DNA of 25,334 nt from positions 1 through 25,334 of IMG/VR virus record IMGVR_UViG_3300014501_000067; one strand, written 5' to 3'. Made by a program: the position numbers and the translations under genes. Shown here piece by piece: positions 1 to 7,019 of the stretch. The stretch comes from a virus. Position 1 is the stretch's first letter, and every line of letters begins with the position of its first letter. The notes under the pieces are model-generated. The model was not told where the DNA came from. It searched no databases and saw only the letters and a list, made by a program, of their open reading frames with translations.

Positions 1-202
1 GCACATCGAGATCGGCGCGCAGGCTCAGATATGCGCCGACGATCCCGCCCCCCAGCGTGGTGACGATAATGAGCGCCTGCAGCAGGTGGCCGAGATTGAT
101 GTCGGGCGAGAAATGCGGGTGAACCATCGCGCCGAGCCAGGTCGAAACGCCGCCGGAGGTCTCCGGCGCCGGGTCTTGCGTTGCATGCGTCCCAGGGAGC
201 AT
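1..202 (-). CDS. Membrane protein, possible holin (partial, runs off left edge)
   Basis: About 67 N-terminal residues are visible. A polar stretch of roughly 35 residues is followed by a hydrophobic segment at about residues 43-62 (LLQALIIVTTLGGGIVGAYL), then a charged turn (SLRADLD) where the window ends. The ATG at 202-200 overlaps the TGA of the upstream tail-tip gene as ATGA, so it is the last visible member of the coupled late operon. One N-terminal membrane helix in the first gene after the baseplate genes fits a holin, a spanin-like lysis protein or a membrane-anchored tail accessory protein, but no family was recognised. The coding call is good; the lysis role is inferred from position only. 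Confidence 0.6.
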   Translation of the reverse strand, partial: MLPGTHATQDPAPETSGGVSTWLGAMVHPHFSPDINLGHLLQALIIVTTLGGGIVGAYLSLRADLDV

Positions 203-1245
203 CACAGCGTTCCCGTGAGGGTCCAGGCGAGGTTGGCGAGGGTCGTGTCGGGCGAGGCCGGCGCGATGATGGTCAAGACATCGCCGCCGGCGAAGCTGGT
301 CGCGCTGGCCATCGTGAAGCTGGCGCTCGTCGCGCCGGCAGCCAAGGCCATCGTGCCGACCGTCGACCCGTTCTTCTGAATGGGAAAGTTGGCGAGGGCG
401 GTGGCCGCCGTGCCGGCCGTCCCATAGCTGCCCGCGAGCCCGGCCGCGAAGGTGACCGGGGTGGCGAAGATATAGCGCTCGATCACCTGGCTCGCGCCGG
501 GGCTTCCGGCCCACGAGCCGGAGACATAGGCCGGGCCCTGCACTGCGCCGTCGCCGGTCAGCGCGTAGCTGGTCGGCGTCAGCCCGGCGAGGCTCTGCAA
601 GGCCTGGCCGAAGGTGTTGAAGGCCGGCAGTTTCACATGGATCGTCTGGCCGATGAAGCTGGAGGGATAGCGATAGCGGAAGAGGGATTGGTCGTTCGGG
701 CCGAAGCGCGCGAAGTTCGCGCCCGCGGAATGGCTGCCGATCGGCGTGCCGTAGATCCCGCGCCGCAGGTAGGTCAGGTTGTACTTGTAGGAAGCGGCGA
801 GGGTCGCGGTCTGGTAGCTCACCAGCTCGCCATCGCAGTAGCACAGCATCACAAAATTGTCGGCGTCGGCCATCGTGCCCGACAAGAGCTGCCCCTGGCT
901 CTGGGTCAGATCCACCGACAGCGTGTCGGCGGTGTCGGGGTCGGCATGGCTCGGCAAACTCGCGGTCAGCGTGCCCTGGCGGCCTCCGCGGTAGATCGTG
1001 CCGCCCAGCGCGTAGGTATTGCCGTCGCTCGACACCCAGACCTGGCAGCCGCCCCAGTTCGTCCCGCCCGAGGCAATCAGCCAGACTTCGAGGTCGCCGC
1101 CCGACAATCCCGATGGCGGCTCGAAGATGATCGGCGCATTGGTGTTGCCGGGAGCGACCAGCAAGTCGAGGCCGGACCCGGCCGTCGTCAGCTTCGGATA
1201 GAGCGTCGCGGTGCCGACCCCGATCGGGGTAATGGTTCCGGTCAT
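202..1245 (-). CDS. Phage tail-tip / receptor-binding region protein
   Basis: A 347-residue protein at the distal end of the tail module. Residues about 35-160 are beta-rich and resemble the C-terminal half of phage tail-tip proteins. The stretch near residue 160 (LTYLRRGIYGTPIGSH) matches the R-G-hydrophobic-Y-G-T motif recalled from baseplate and GTA-type host-specificity proteins. The last 90 or so residues (from ERYIFATPVTF) form a Gly/Ala/Ser/Thr-rich beta repeat of the kind seen at the ends of tail proteins, so this part may contact the host surface. The ATG lies 1 nt after the stop of the preceding tail gene, and its own stop overlaps the next ATG. I recall related prophages carrying this sequence and the upstream protein as one polypeptide, so a split form is likely. 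No enzyme motif was seen. Confidence 0.75.
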   Translation of the reverse strand: MTGTITPIGVGTATLYPKLTTAGSGLDLLVAPGNTNAPIIFEPPSGLSGGDLEVWLIASGGTNWGGCQVWVSSDGNTYALGGTIYRGGRQGTLTASLPSHADPDTADTLSVDLTQSQGQLLSGTMADADNFVMLCYCDGELVSYQTATLAASYKYNLTYLRRGIYGTPIGSHSAGANFARFGPNDQSLFRYRYPSSFIGQTIHVKLPAFNTFGQALQSLAGLTPTSYALTGDGAVQGPAYVSGSWAGSPGASQVIERYIFATPVTFAAGLAGSYGTAGTAATALANFPIQKNGSTVGTMALAAGATSASFTMASATSFAGGDVLTIIAPASPDTTLANLAWTLTGTL

Positions 1246-1246
1246 T

Positions 1247-2617
1247 TCAGGGCGTCACTCCCGGGACCTCTTCGGCGGTGACGGTCAGCTCGCCGTTGTC
1301 GTCCTCGTCGATCTGCGTGATCCGCACCGCCGCGCCGGAGAGGCCCAGCGTCGCGTCGGTCAACAGCACGATGTCCATCGGTTCCAAGAGCGAGTAGCGC
1401 CAGCCGAGCTTCCACTTATAGGTGTTTCGCACGTAGGCCTTGCGCTGCAGCTGGAGCTGGGCCGAGATCGTCGCGCTCGTGGGGTTGGTGAACTCATGGG
1501 CCTGGACCGACGGCTCGCTCCGGAGCCCGTATTGGTCGATCAGGCCCTGGTCCCATACCGGCAGGATCTGCGGGTTGTAGGAGTTGCTCGAATCCATGTA
1601 TTCGACGCTGAGCCAGTTGGTCGCGGCGGCCGGGTCGCTGCGGGTCAGCATGACCGGGTCGCTGCCGCCGCCGAAATCGAGGAAATCGGAGTCGACGAGG
1701 CTGTACTGCCAGGTCAGGTTGGGCGTCCAGCTGGCGCCGTTGTCGCTGAGCGCGGTGTCGCCGTAGGGGATGATCTTCAAGAGACTGCCCGACCACACCA
1801 CCGCCGCGACGGCGAGTTGGGCGATCTCCTCGATCCATCGTGCGCAGGGCTGCTGCCGGTCGAGCAGCAATGACATCGCGAGCTGGGCCGCCTGGCAGTA
1901 GGTGGCGAAATCGGCGATCGAGCCGGCGCTGTCGAGGTTGGTCGAGGGAAAGCCCGCGCCGTAGCGCGGGTTGGTCAACAGATCGGTGACGATCGAGGCC
2001 GGGTTCGCGTCGCCCGGGAAACCCGATCCGACCGTGCCGACCTCGAACCCGGTGATCTCGAACGAGACATTCGGCAGGGCCGGGGTCGACCCCAATTGCA
2101 GCGGCGTGCCGGTGACGTAGGAGGTGCCGGAATAGCCGAGAACCGGGCTGTTGGTGTCGCTGCTGGCGAACACCGGGTCGGGCGCCTGGCCGTCGTTGCC
2201 GTCATAGACATTGACCGGCGTTCGGTCGATCCCGGCGATCGAGCCGTTGGCCCAAACGCGGTTTTCGAGGGTCGAGCCGTTGAGAAAGCCGTTCGGCGCC
2301 CCGGTATAGCTTACCGGCCCCTGGCATACCCCGAATGCGACATCGACCGAGTAGTTGGCATTGGATCCCTTCTTGCCGCCCGAGCTGCCAAGCCCCTTGC
2401 CGCCCTTGCTGGTGGTGCCGAAGCCCTGCTCGCCCCAGAACTCCAGGAGGTTGATCGAGATCCGCTGGGTCCCGTAGCAGAGCGGCACCGGGCTGCCGGC
2501 CTGGCTGGTGTTGTAGCGCAACGACGCGATCGTCGCCGGCTTGAAGGCATTGCTGAACGGCGTCGGACCGCCGCCCTTGCCGCCGGGAAAATCGCCGCCG
2601 TCAGGCATGAGCCTCAC
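1247..2617 (-). CDS. Phage tail (baseplate/tip) protein, Phage-tail_3-like
   Basis: A 456-residue protein, equivalent in position to the central part of the large tail-tip protein (GTA Orfg15 type). The N-terminus is Gly-rich (GGDFPGGKGGGP), followed by PLCYGTQRISINLLEFWG and a Gly/Ser/Lys-rich linker near residue 75. The region from about residue 270 (RWIEEIAQLAVAAVVWSG) to the C-terminus (ITQIDEDDNGELTVTAEE) looks like the tail domain that folds around the tail tip. The start overlaps the end of the NlpC/P60 gene by 17 nt; an alternative ATG three codons downstream (2608) cannot be excluded. No TIM-barrel glycosidase segment of the GTA megatron type is seen, so the protein is short for that family. 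Confidence 0.8.
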   Translation of the reverse strand: MRLMPDGGDFPGGKGGGPTPFSNAFKPATIASLRYNTSQAGSPVPLCYGTQRISINLLEFWGEQGFGTTSKGGKGLGSSGGKKGSNANYSVDVAFGVCQGPVSYTGAPNGFLNGSTLENRVWANGSIAGIDRTPVNVYDGNDGQAPDPVFASSDTNSPVLGYSGTSYVTGTPLQLGSTPALPNVSFEITGFEVGTVGSGFPGDANPASIVTDLLTNPRYGAGFPSTNLDSAGSIADFATYCQAAQLAMSLLLDRQQPCARWIEEIAQLAVAAVVWSGSLLKIIPYGDTALSDNGASWTPNLTWQYSLVDSDFLDFGGGSDPVMLTRSDPAAATNWLSVEYMDSSNSYNPQILPVWDQGLIDQYGLRSEPSVQAHEFTNPTSATISAQLQLQRKAYVRNTYKWKLGWRYSLLEPMDIVLLTDATLGLSGAAVRITQIDEDDNGELTVTAEEVPGVTP

Positions 2618-3044
2618 CGAATGGCGTAAAAAACCGCACCTCGCGCCTCTTCAGCGGATGGAGCGCCGCGTCGCCCCACACGACGCCGATCGCCCAATAG
2701 GCATGGATCAGCCGCGGCCACGCGACGACGACCGCGCCGTGCGAGAACACCCGCCCGAATTTGAAGAGCGCGATGTCGCCCGGCTGCGGCGGTCCTTCGA
2801 TCTCGCGCGTGTAGCCCAGAAGCCCCTCCATATAGCGCTCGGCATCGCGGTGCATGTGCCAGCCCGGCACATAGAAAGGCGGCTCGACGTGCGGCGCCAC
2901 TCCGGCGCGCTCGTATACCTCGGCCAGCAGCATCAGACAGTCGACCCCGGCGCCCTTGACCCGCGCCGCGTGGTGGAAGGGCGTGCCGATCCACGTCAGG
3001 GCTTCGGCGACGACGGCCTGCCGAGCATCGCTCATCGGCTGCAC
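2601..3044 (-). CDS. NlpC/P60-type tail peptidase
   Basis: A 147-residue cysteine peptidase of the NlpC/P60 fold, in the position of GTA Orfg14 and lambda-type tail peptidases. The family cleaves peptide bonds in cell-wall peptides; in virions it sits at the tail tip to help penetrate the wall. The likely catalytic residues are Cys36 (in KGAGVDCLMLL), His102 (in FSHGAVVV) and His114 (in RLIHAYW), in the spacing normal for the family. The length is complete and no signal peptide is present, as expected for a virion component. The gene overlaps the small upstream ORF by 13 nt and the downstream tail gene by 17 nt. The start at 3044 (MQPMSDARQ) could instead be the second Met. Confidence 0.88.
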   Translation of the reverse strand: MQPMSDARQAVVAEALTWIGTPFHHAARVKGAGVDCLMLLAEVYERAGVAPHVEPPFYVPGWHMHRDAERYMEGLLGYTREIEGPPQPGDIALFKFGRVFSHGAVVVAWPRLIHAYWAIGVVWGDAALHPLKRREVRFFTPFGEAHA

Positions 3045-3190
3045 CCCGGCCCAAGGGCCAGCGCCACTGCGGCGGTCCTCGCGAAGGCGGGGATCAGCGC
3101 CATGAGCAAACAGCCGATCGCCTGGCTGACATGTGGGTCGAACACGATGTCCACCGGGCCGACCGCGCCCTCCATCGCTAGGCCGGCCAT
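3032..3190 (-). CDS. Small hydrophobic protein between tail hub and peptidase genes
   Basis: A 52-residue frame starting at ATG 3190, just after the hub gene's stop (3195-3193), and ending 13 nt inside the peptidase gene. The same frame stays open further upstream, but there it would lie antiphase over the hub gene, so the short form is preferred; a second in-frame Met is at 3175. Residues about 20-47 are hydrophobic (QAIGCLLMALIPAFA, then AAVALALG), so it may cross the membrane. It fills what would otherwise be a gap of about 150 nt in an operon whose genes all touch, which supports it being real. No family was recognised and function is unknown. Confidence 0.5.
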   Translation of the reverse strand: MAGLAMEGAVGPVDIVFDPHVSQAIGCLLMALIPAFARTAAVALALGPGCSR

Positions 3191-3192
3191 CG

Positions 3193-4140
3193 CTAGACCG
3201 CTACTTCCGGCGGCGGGATGTAGGGGAAGCCGCCAAAGCGCAGCAAGTTCTGGAAGGTCACGTTGCAGGTCCCGCTCGTATGGTCGCAGCCCGGCAGCAT
3301 CGTAAAGGTGTCGCCCGCGGTTATCGGGAAGAGCCACGCCCGGATCACCTCGATCTGCGAGCCGTTGCCGATGCTGACAATCGTGCGCGTGGATCCGGCG
3401 TTGGCGCCGGTTAGGCCGGTCACCGTACCCTCGACGTAATTCGGCACCGTGGTGGTGCAGTTCATGGTCGCCTGGTCGGAGCCGGCCGCGGCAGTAACCG
3501 TGGCCTGGCCCACCCCGGTGGAAGTGCCGAGCGCGTTCTTGCCGTTGACCCGGTCATAGCCGCACATCGTGTCGCCGAAGACATGCGCGCAGGCCGCGCC
3601 GTAGAGCCGGCGCGGCATCTGCTGGATCGCCAAGAGGTTCATCAGCGACTTGACCTTGACCGCGATCGTCGAGCGTCCGACATCGCAATCGGCGATCCGG
3701 CCGTAGAACCACAACAGACAGCCGAGACTGGTGTCGAGTGCGCCCGAGCCGGCGGTCTGCGGCGGGGCGAAGAAGCGGTCCAGCTCGACCGTCGCGCCGT
3801 CGAAGATCCCCATCCGCACCGCGTCCGCGATCGGAAACGTGCCGACCAGATCGTTGGCGCCGGCCATGATCTGGATGTCGAGCTCGGCCGGTTGGACGCC
3901 GATCTTCGTCGTGACCTTCGAGCGCCCGAAGCGCGGGCCGAGCGCAAAAATCTGCTGCGCGCCATGATTGAAGCTGCCGACCGGAAACCCGGCGGCGGGG
4001 ATGGTCAGCGCCGTGTCGCCGCCCGACCAGCGCAATACCTCTCCGCTAGTCAGCGCGAACGTGTAGAGGTCGACCTGGACGACCGCCAGATCGGCGCCAT
4101 CGTTGAGGTAGCTGGTCAGCGCGGCCGAGCATGGTCTCAT
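3193..4140 (-). CDS. DUF2163 / phage_BR0599 baseplate hub protein
   Basis: A 315-residue protein. The C-terminal block (LPGCDHTSGTCN...FGGFPYIP) is diagnostic of the DUF2163/phage_BR0599 family, which forms the baseplate hub in GTA-like tails (Orfg13). Four cysteines (184, 193, 285 and 292) stand in the conserved arrangement. Lambda gpL, an analogous tail-tip protein, is known to bind an iron-sulfur cluster through C-terminal cysteines, and the same is inferred here. A beta insertion between the two Cys pairs (about residues 205-280) accounts for the domain VTGLTGANAGSTRTI. The ATG overlaps the stop of the DUF2460 gene (ATGA) and the stop abuts the small ORF, so it is translationally coupled on both sides. 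Confidence 0.88.
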   Translation of the reverse strand: MRPCSAALTSYLNDGADLAVVQVDLYTFALTSGEVLRWSGGDTALTIPAAGFPVGSFNHGAQQIFALGPRFGRSKVTTKIGVQPAELDIQIMAGANDLVGTFPIADAVRMGIFDGATVELDRFFAPPQTAGSGALDTSLGCLLWFYGRIADCDVGRSTIAVKVKSLMNLLAIQQMPRRLYGAACAHVFGDTMCGYDRVNGKNALGTSTGVGQATVTAAAGSDQATMNCTTTVPNYVEGTVTGLTGANAGSTRTIVSIGNGSQIEVIRAWLFPITAGDTFTMLPGCDHTSGTCNVTFQNLLRFGGFPYIPPPEVAV

Positions 4141-4763
4141 GACAGCACCGATTGCAGCTTGACTTGCTTCAACGACCAGAGCTGGTACATGAAGTTCTCG
4201 AATTCGACGGTGTCGTCGGCGAACCGCACCCGGAAGTAATAAGTGAAGTCCGCGGCGATCGCCTGGCCGGTCGGCGGTGCGGTCGTGAAGGTGACGAGGC
4301 CGGTCGTCGCATCAACCGTATAGCCCGATGATGATTGCAGGACGCCGTTGAAGTAGATCGCGCTGACCATGTTGGGCGCGACGATCGGCTCGCTGAAGCC
4401 GCCGAAATTCCGCACTAGCTGAAACACCGTCGTGCTCGAATTGCCGGTGCCGATCGATTGTGCCAGAACGGCATCATCGGTCGGATCGTCGAACAGGAAC
4501 GGCGTAAAAGATCCCTGCTGTTGCAGAAAGAAGCCGGCGAGCGTGCGCAGCTCGTCAAAGCCGGCGCCGAGCCCGCTTGGCGCCCGCGTGTCATGCTTGT
4601 CGCGCAGGATTTCGTAGGTCAGCGTGAAGGTCCAGATCGGATTGACCTGGTCGATGACGCGCAACTCGCGCCCGGATATCGCCTTCTGCGTGCGGGTGGC
4701 AAAGCGCGCCGCCTTCGAAACCGACCAGCCGAGGCCGGGAAGGGCTGGGAAAATCGCGGTCAC
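4137..4763 (-). CDS. DUF2460 distal tail protein
   Basis: A 208-residue protein of the DUF2460 family (GTA Orfg12 type), which forms the ring joining the tail tube to the baseplate hub. Family features are the opening FPALPGLGWSVSK, the central KHDTRAPSGLGAGFDELRTL followed by a phage-typical GSFTPFLFDDPTDD segment, and the C-terminus with VRFADDTVEFENFMYQLW. Length is normal for the family. Order is conserved: tape measure, DUF2460, DUF2163, peptidase, tip. The gene starts 10 nt after the tape measure stop and its stop overlaps the hub ATG. Confidence 0.9.
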   Translation of the reverse strand: MTAIFPALPGLGWSVSKAARFATRTQKAISGRELRVIDQVNPIWTFTLTYEILRDKHDTRAPSGLGAGFDELRTLAGFFLQQQGSFTPFLFDDPTDDAVLAQSIGTGNSSTTVFQLVRNFGGFSEPIVAPNMVSAIYFNGVLQSSSGYTVDATTGLVTFTTAPPTGQAIAADFTYYFRVRFADDTVEFENFMYQLWSLKQVKLQSVLS

Positions 4764-4772
4764 GGAGCCTCG

Positions 4773-5687
4773 TCAGATCGTGCGTGGGGTCAGCGCGTTC
4801 GAGCGCAGCATGTTGCGCACGACGCCGGGATTGCGGCCCATCAGCCCGGTGAACCAGCGCTCGACTGCTGGGCCGTCGGAGGGTCCGTGAAAATGCAGGT
4901 GCATGTCGCCCGTGCCACCCTGCGCGATCATGCCTTGCAGCCCTTCGCTGATATGCGCCGGCAGCACCATCTCGCGCGAATGCAGGAGGGCGGGTTGCGT
5001 GCCCGCGAAGCTCGGCAAGGCCCAGCCGCCGGCGGCCGACGGCACGATGCCGCCTTGCGAGAATGCCAGCAGGCCGCCAAGCCAGCCGAACAGGCCGCCT
5101 CCACCGGCCGCAGCCCCGCCGACGGTGGCGGCCGCGCCGGTGGCTGCGATCCCACCGCCCGCCGCGGCGGTGCCGGCGGCCATCGTCGTCGCGAGCGCCG
5201 TGAGCGCGGCGGTGTTGGTGGACAGCGCGGCGGTGTTCGCGGTCTGCTCGCCGTTGTCGAGCAGGTTGCCGAGCCCGAGCTGCTTGTTCACAAGACTGCT
5301 GAGCCCGCTGCCCAAGACGTCGCCCACCCCTTTGCCGGCTGCGGGCGCGCCCAGCCCGAGCAGGCCGGCCAGCGGCCCGGCTGCCGCCTGGGAGAGCACC
5401 GTCTGGGCGACGGTGGCGAGTCCGTCCTCGACCGAATTGGTGGCGACCACGGCCGCCTTCTGCCAGGTCAACGTCCCCTGGATCAGCCCTTCGGCGGCGC
5501 GTTTCCAGCCGGCCCCGATCTGGTCGAAGGCCTGCGTGTAGGGCCTCGCGATCTTCGCCGCCGCCTTGCTCGCCGCGGCGGCCATCCTGTCTTGGTCGAC
5601 CTCGAACTGGTCTGCGGCCTCGCCGCTGGCCGCCATCAGCTCGGCGAGTGAGGAGCTGCTCTCGGTAAAGCCGGTGCGTCCGCGCAT
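4773..5687 (-). CDS. Tail tape measure protein, C-terminal part
   Basis: A 304-residue frame carrying the C-terminal half of a tape measure protein. About residues 45-100 (ARPYTQAFDQIGAGWK... LIQGTLTWQKAAVV) match the segment that precedes the hydrophobic core in this family. An Ala/Gly-rich hydrophobic stretch follows (about 100-210), then FSQGGIVPSAAGGW and LLHSREMVLPAHISEGL, typical of tape measure C-termini. Tape measure proteins set tail length and help deliver DNA. A stop (TAG at 5708-5706) lies upstream and an SD-like GGGAGA sits before the ATG at 5687, so this part may be made alone. With 304 residues it would specify a short tail, close to GTA tape measures, but a piece that looks like the normal N-terminus lies just upstream in broken frames, so truncation is likelier. 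Confidence 0.75.
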   Translation of the reverse strand: MRGRTGFTESSSSLAELMAASGEAADQFEVDQDRMAAAASKAAAKIARPYTQAFDQIGAGWKRAAEGLIQGTLTWQKAAVVATNSVEDGLATVAQTVLSQAAAGPLAGLLGLGAPAAGKGVGDVLGSGLSSLVNKQLGLGNLLDNGEQTANTAALSTNTAALTALATTMAAGTAAAGGGIAATGAAATVGGAAAGGGGLFGWLGGLLAFSQGGIVPSAAGGWALPSFAGTQPALLHSREMVLPAHISEGLQGMIAQGGTGDMHLHFHGPSDGPAVERWFTGLMGRNPGVVRNMLRSNALTPRTI

Positions 5688-5705
5688 CGAGCGTTCTCCC
5701 TAGGT

Positions 5706-5920
5706 CTAGCGATCGAACCGGCCGGCCGCTTCGAGCGCGGCGGTCAGCTGCTGGTCGGCGGTCTGGGCGAAGGGCGGCGCGCCCGGCAATGTCGCGATCA
5801 GGTCGTGCGGCGCCAGCGCCCTGGCGTGGTCGCGCCGGTGATCGCCTGCTTCAGCGCGTTGAGGGCCGAGAGCGCGCCGCCGATACCGGCGCCGATCTTG
5901 ATCTGCACCTTGTCGGCCAA
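5706..5920 (-). pseudogene. Tape measure N-terminal fragment, frame-broken
   Basis: From a TTG at 5920, a frame reads about 32 convincing residues (ADKVQIKIGAGIGGALSALN then ALKQAITGAT), the kind of opening seen in tape measure proteins. It runs into TGA at 5800-5798 after a short nonsense tail (GRWRRTT). The -1 frame then gives a plausible continuation, LAPHDLIATLPGAPPFAQTA and so on to ALEAAGRFDR, ending with TAG at 5708-5706, 19 nt before the start of the next frame. Together with the 304-residue downstream part this looks like one longer tape measure gene that has lost an internal segment and suffered at least one frame change. No slippery heptamer was seen at the junction. A sequencing indel would explain the frame break but not the missing middle. 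Confidence 0.5.
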
Positions 5921-5949
5921 GGGTCACTTCAATTTTAAGCGGGGTGCGC

Positions 5950-5983
5950 CAGGCCCCCGCAAAAAAGCTTCCGCGGGGGCCTG
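5950..5983. repeat. GC-rich inverted repeat after the secreted cargo gene
   Basis: Perfect 11-bp arms (CAGGCCCCCGC and GCGGGGGCCTG) flank a 12-nt loop that holds a run of six A (six T on the minus strand). It lies 17 nt past the stop of the 6000-6665 gene and 30 nt before the tape measure fragment. The stem is strong enough to terminate or protect a transcript, but the T run sits inside the loop rather than after the stem, so it is not a textbook intrinsic terminator. It marks the boundary of the cargo gene cassette. Confidence 0.6.
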
Positions 5984-5999
5984 TTGATTGGCGGTGCTG

Positions 6000-6665
6000 C
6001 TACTCTAATTCGATCGAGGAAAACTGGGTCCGCTTCGCCGCGGCTTCCGGGTCCTTGGACCCCCGCCACTCGATGATGTGGGTGTAGGCGAGGGTGACGC
6101 CGCCGCAATACGGCACACCGGCGGTGTGCGACACGATCCGGTGCAGCCCGTTGAGGCCGGTCGAGAGATCCTGGTGTTGACGGGTGATCCGGGGTTTCAC
6201 CGAATTTTCAAAAAACTGGTACAGCTCGATCTTGCGGATCCCCGGACAACGGCGGCCCACGAGACGCGAGACGATGTCATAGAGCTTGCTCTGGTCGTAG
6301 AACTGCTCGGTCCGCGCCGTGAGCAGATTGTGCAACAGGTTCGATTCGACGCTCTGCACCGTATCGTTCGGCCGCAGATGCAGCAGGAAGACAAAGGCGT
6401 CGAGCTCGCCCGGGAGTTTGGCGTAAACCGTGACAAGCCCGTTGCCGATCGGCCTGCCATTGACGTCGGTGTCGTGGCGATGCGCTATCGTGGTGGCGAG
6501 AAAATTCTCGTCGATCGTCATCGTCGCGCGCAGCCAGCGCACACATTCCTCGACCGAGACGCCAAGGCACCCCGGCCCGTCAGCCGGCTGGGCGGCAGAG
6601 ACCGGTGCCGGATTGGCGCCGGCCGCCAGCCCGAGCGCCAGGCCGCCGAGAAGCAGCCACCGCAT
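6000..6665 (-). CDS. Secreted protein of unknown function (moron-like cargo gene)
   Basis: A 221-residue protein with a clear Sec signal peptide: Arg2, a hydrophobic core WLLLGGLALGLAAGA, and a likely cut after the Ala residues near position 25. There is no lipobox Cys, so a periplasmic or secreted protein is expected. Four cysteines (33, 41, 140 and 187) could form two disulfides. The fold looks mixed alpha/beta (VYAKLPGELDAFVFLLHL; KIELYQFFENSV). I recognise no family. It interrupts the usual tail order between the assembly chaperone and the tape measure. It has its own promoter (6699-6726), an SD (AAGGGA) before the ATG, and a hairpin behind it. That layout is typical of a moron expressed from the lysogen, perhaps altering host surface or physiology; this role is inferred. 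Confidence 0.75.
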   Translation of the reverse strand: MRWLLLGGLALGLAAGANPAPVSAAQPADGPGCLGVSVEECVRWLRATMTIDENFLATTIAHRHDTDVNGRPIGNGLVTVYAKLPGELDAFVFLLHLRPNDTVQSVESNLLHNLLTARTEQFYDQSKLYDIVSRLVGRRCPGIRKIELYQFFENSVKPRITRQHQDLSTGLNGLHRIVSHTAGVPYCGGVTLAYTHIIEWRGSKDPEAAAKRTQFSSIELE

Positions 6666-6698
6666 TGCCGTCCCTTAGCGTCGTTTGTCGCGGCGCAG

Positions 6699-6726
6699 AT
6701 TATGCGGCACAGCCGCTCTTCGACAA
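6699..6726 (-). promoter_or_regulatory. Sigma70-like promoter for the secreted cargo gene
   Basis: On the minus strand, TTGTCG (-35, 6726-6721), a 16-nt spacer and CATAAT (-10, 6704-6699, 5 of 6 consensus bases). The start of transcription would fall about 25-30 nt before the ATG at 6665. It sits in the only intergenic gap of this part of the operon, directly after the chaperone stop. Confidence 0.5.
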
Positions 6727-6731
6727 TGACG

Positions 6732-7019
6732 TTAGCCGATTGCGGCGCCTTGGTTCCGCCGCGCGATTTCCATCGCCCGGACCCGGTTGCGCGCGCGCAG
6801 CGCGTCGCGGTCGAGCGGCGCGGGCATGCCGAGATCGTCGCCCCGCGCCACATCGAGCCCGGGCGGAGCGGCGGCGGCAATCTCCTCGATCGGCGGTGCG
6901 CCTGCGGGTGCGGAGCGGGGCACCCAGCCGAGCGTGCGCGCGATCGTCTGCAGCATCAGATGCGCCGGCGGGTTCTCTTCCCAATATCCGAAAATCTCCC
7001 CGGCCTCGGCGAGCGTCAT
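6732..7019 (-). CDS. Tail assembly chaperone, C-terminal (GT-type) part
   Basis: A 95-residue frame from ATG 7019, which overlaps the stop of the upstream chaperone gene as ATGA. The opening MTLAEAGEIFGYWEENPPAH matches the segment recalled from tail assembly chaperones just before the tape measure. The frame is coding well upstream of this ATG: back to about 7100 it reads NFREQLGAVYGALATGCSYS and YRVIDG, which are protein-like residues hidden behind the low-complexity end of the upstream frame. So the main product is probably a fusion made by a -1 frameshift from the 7414 start, as in lambda G/GT. The C-terminus is basic (ALRARNRVRAMEIARR). The ATG product could be made by coupling as an alternative. 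Confidence 0.7.
   Translation of the reverse strand: MTLAEAGEIFGYWEENPPAHLMLQTIARTLGWVPRSAPAGAPPIEEIAAAAPPGLDVARGDDLGMPAPLDRDALRARNRVRAMEIARRNQGAAIG

Noticed and set aside
4458-5651. Plus-strand ORF (397 residues) opposite the tape measure and DUF2460 genes
   Set aside because: Its sequence is low-complexity Arg/Gly/Ala, and the opposite strand has family-typical motifs.
5950-5983. Calling the inverted repeat a standard rho-independent terminator
   Set aside because: The T run lies in the loop and no T run follows the stem on either strand, so it is listed as an inverted repeat with possible terminator function.
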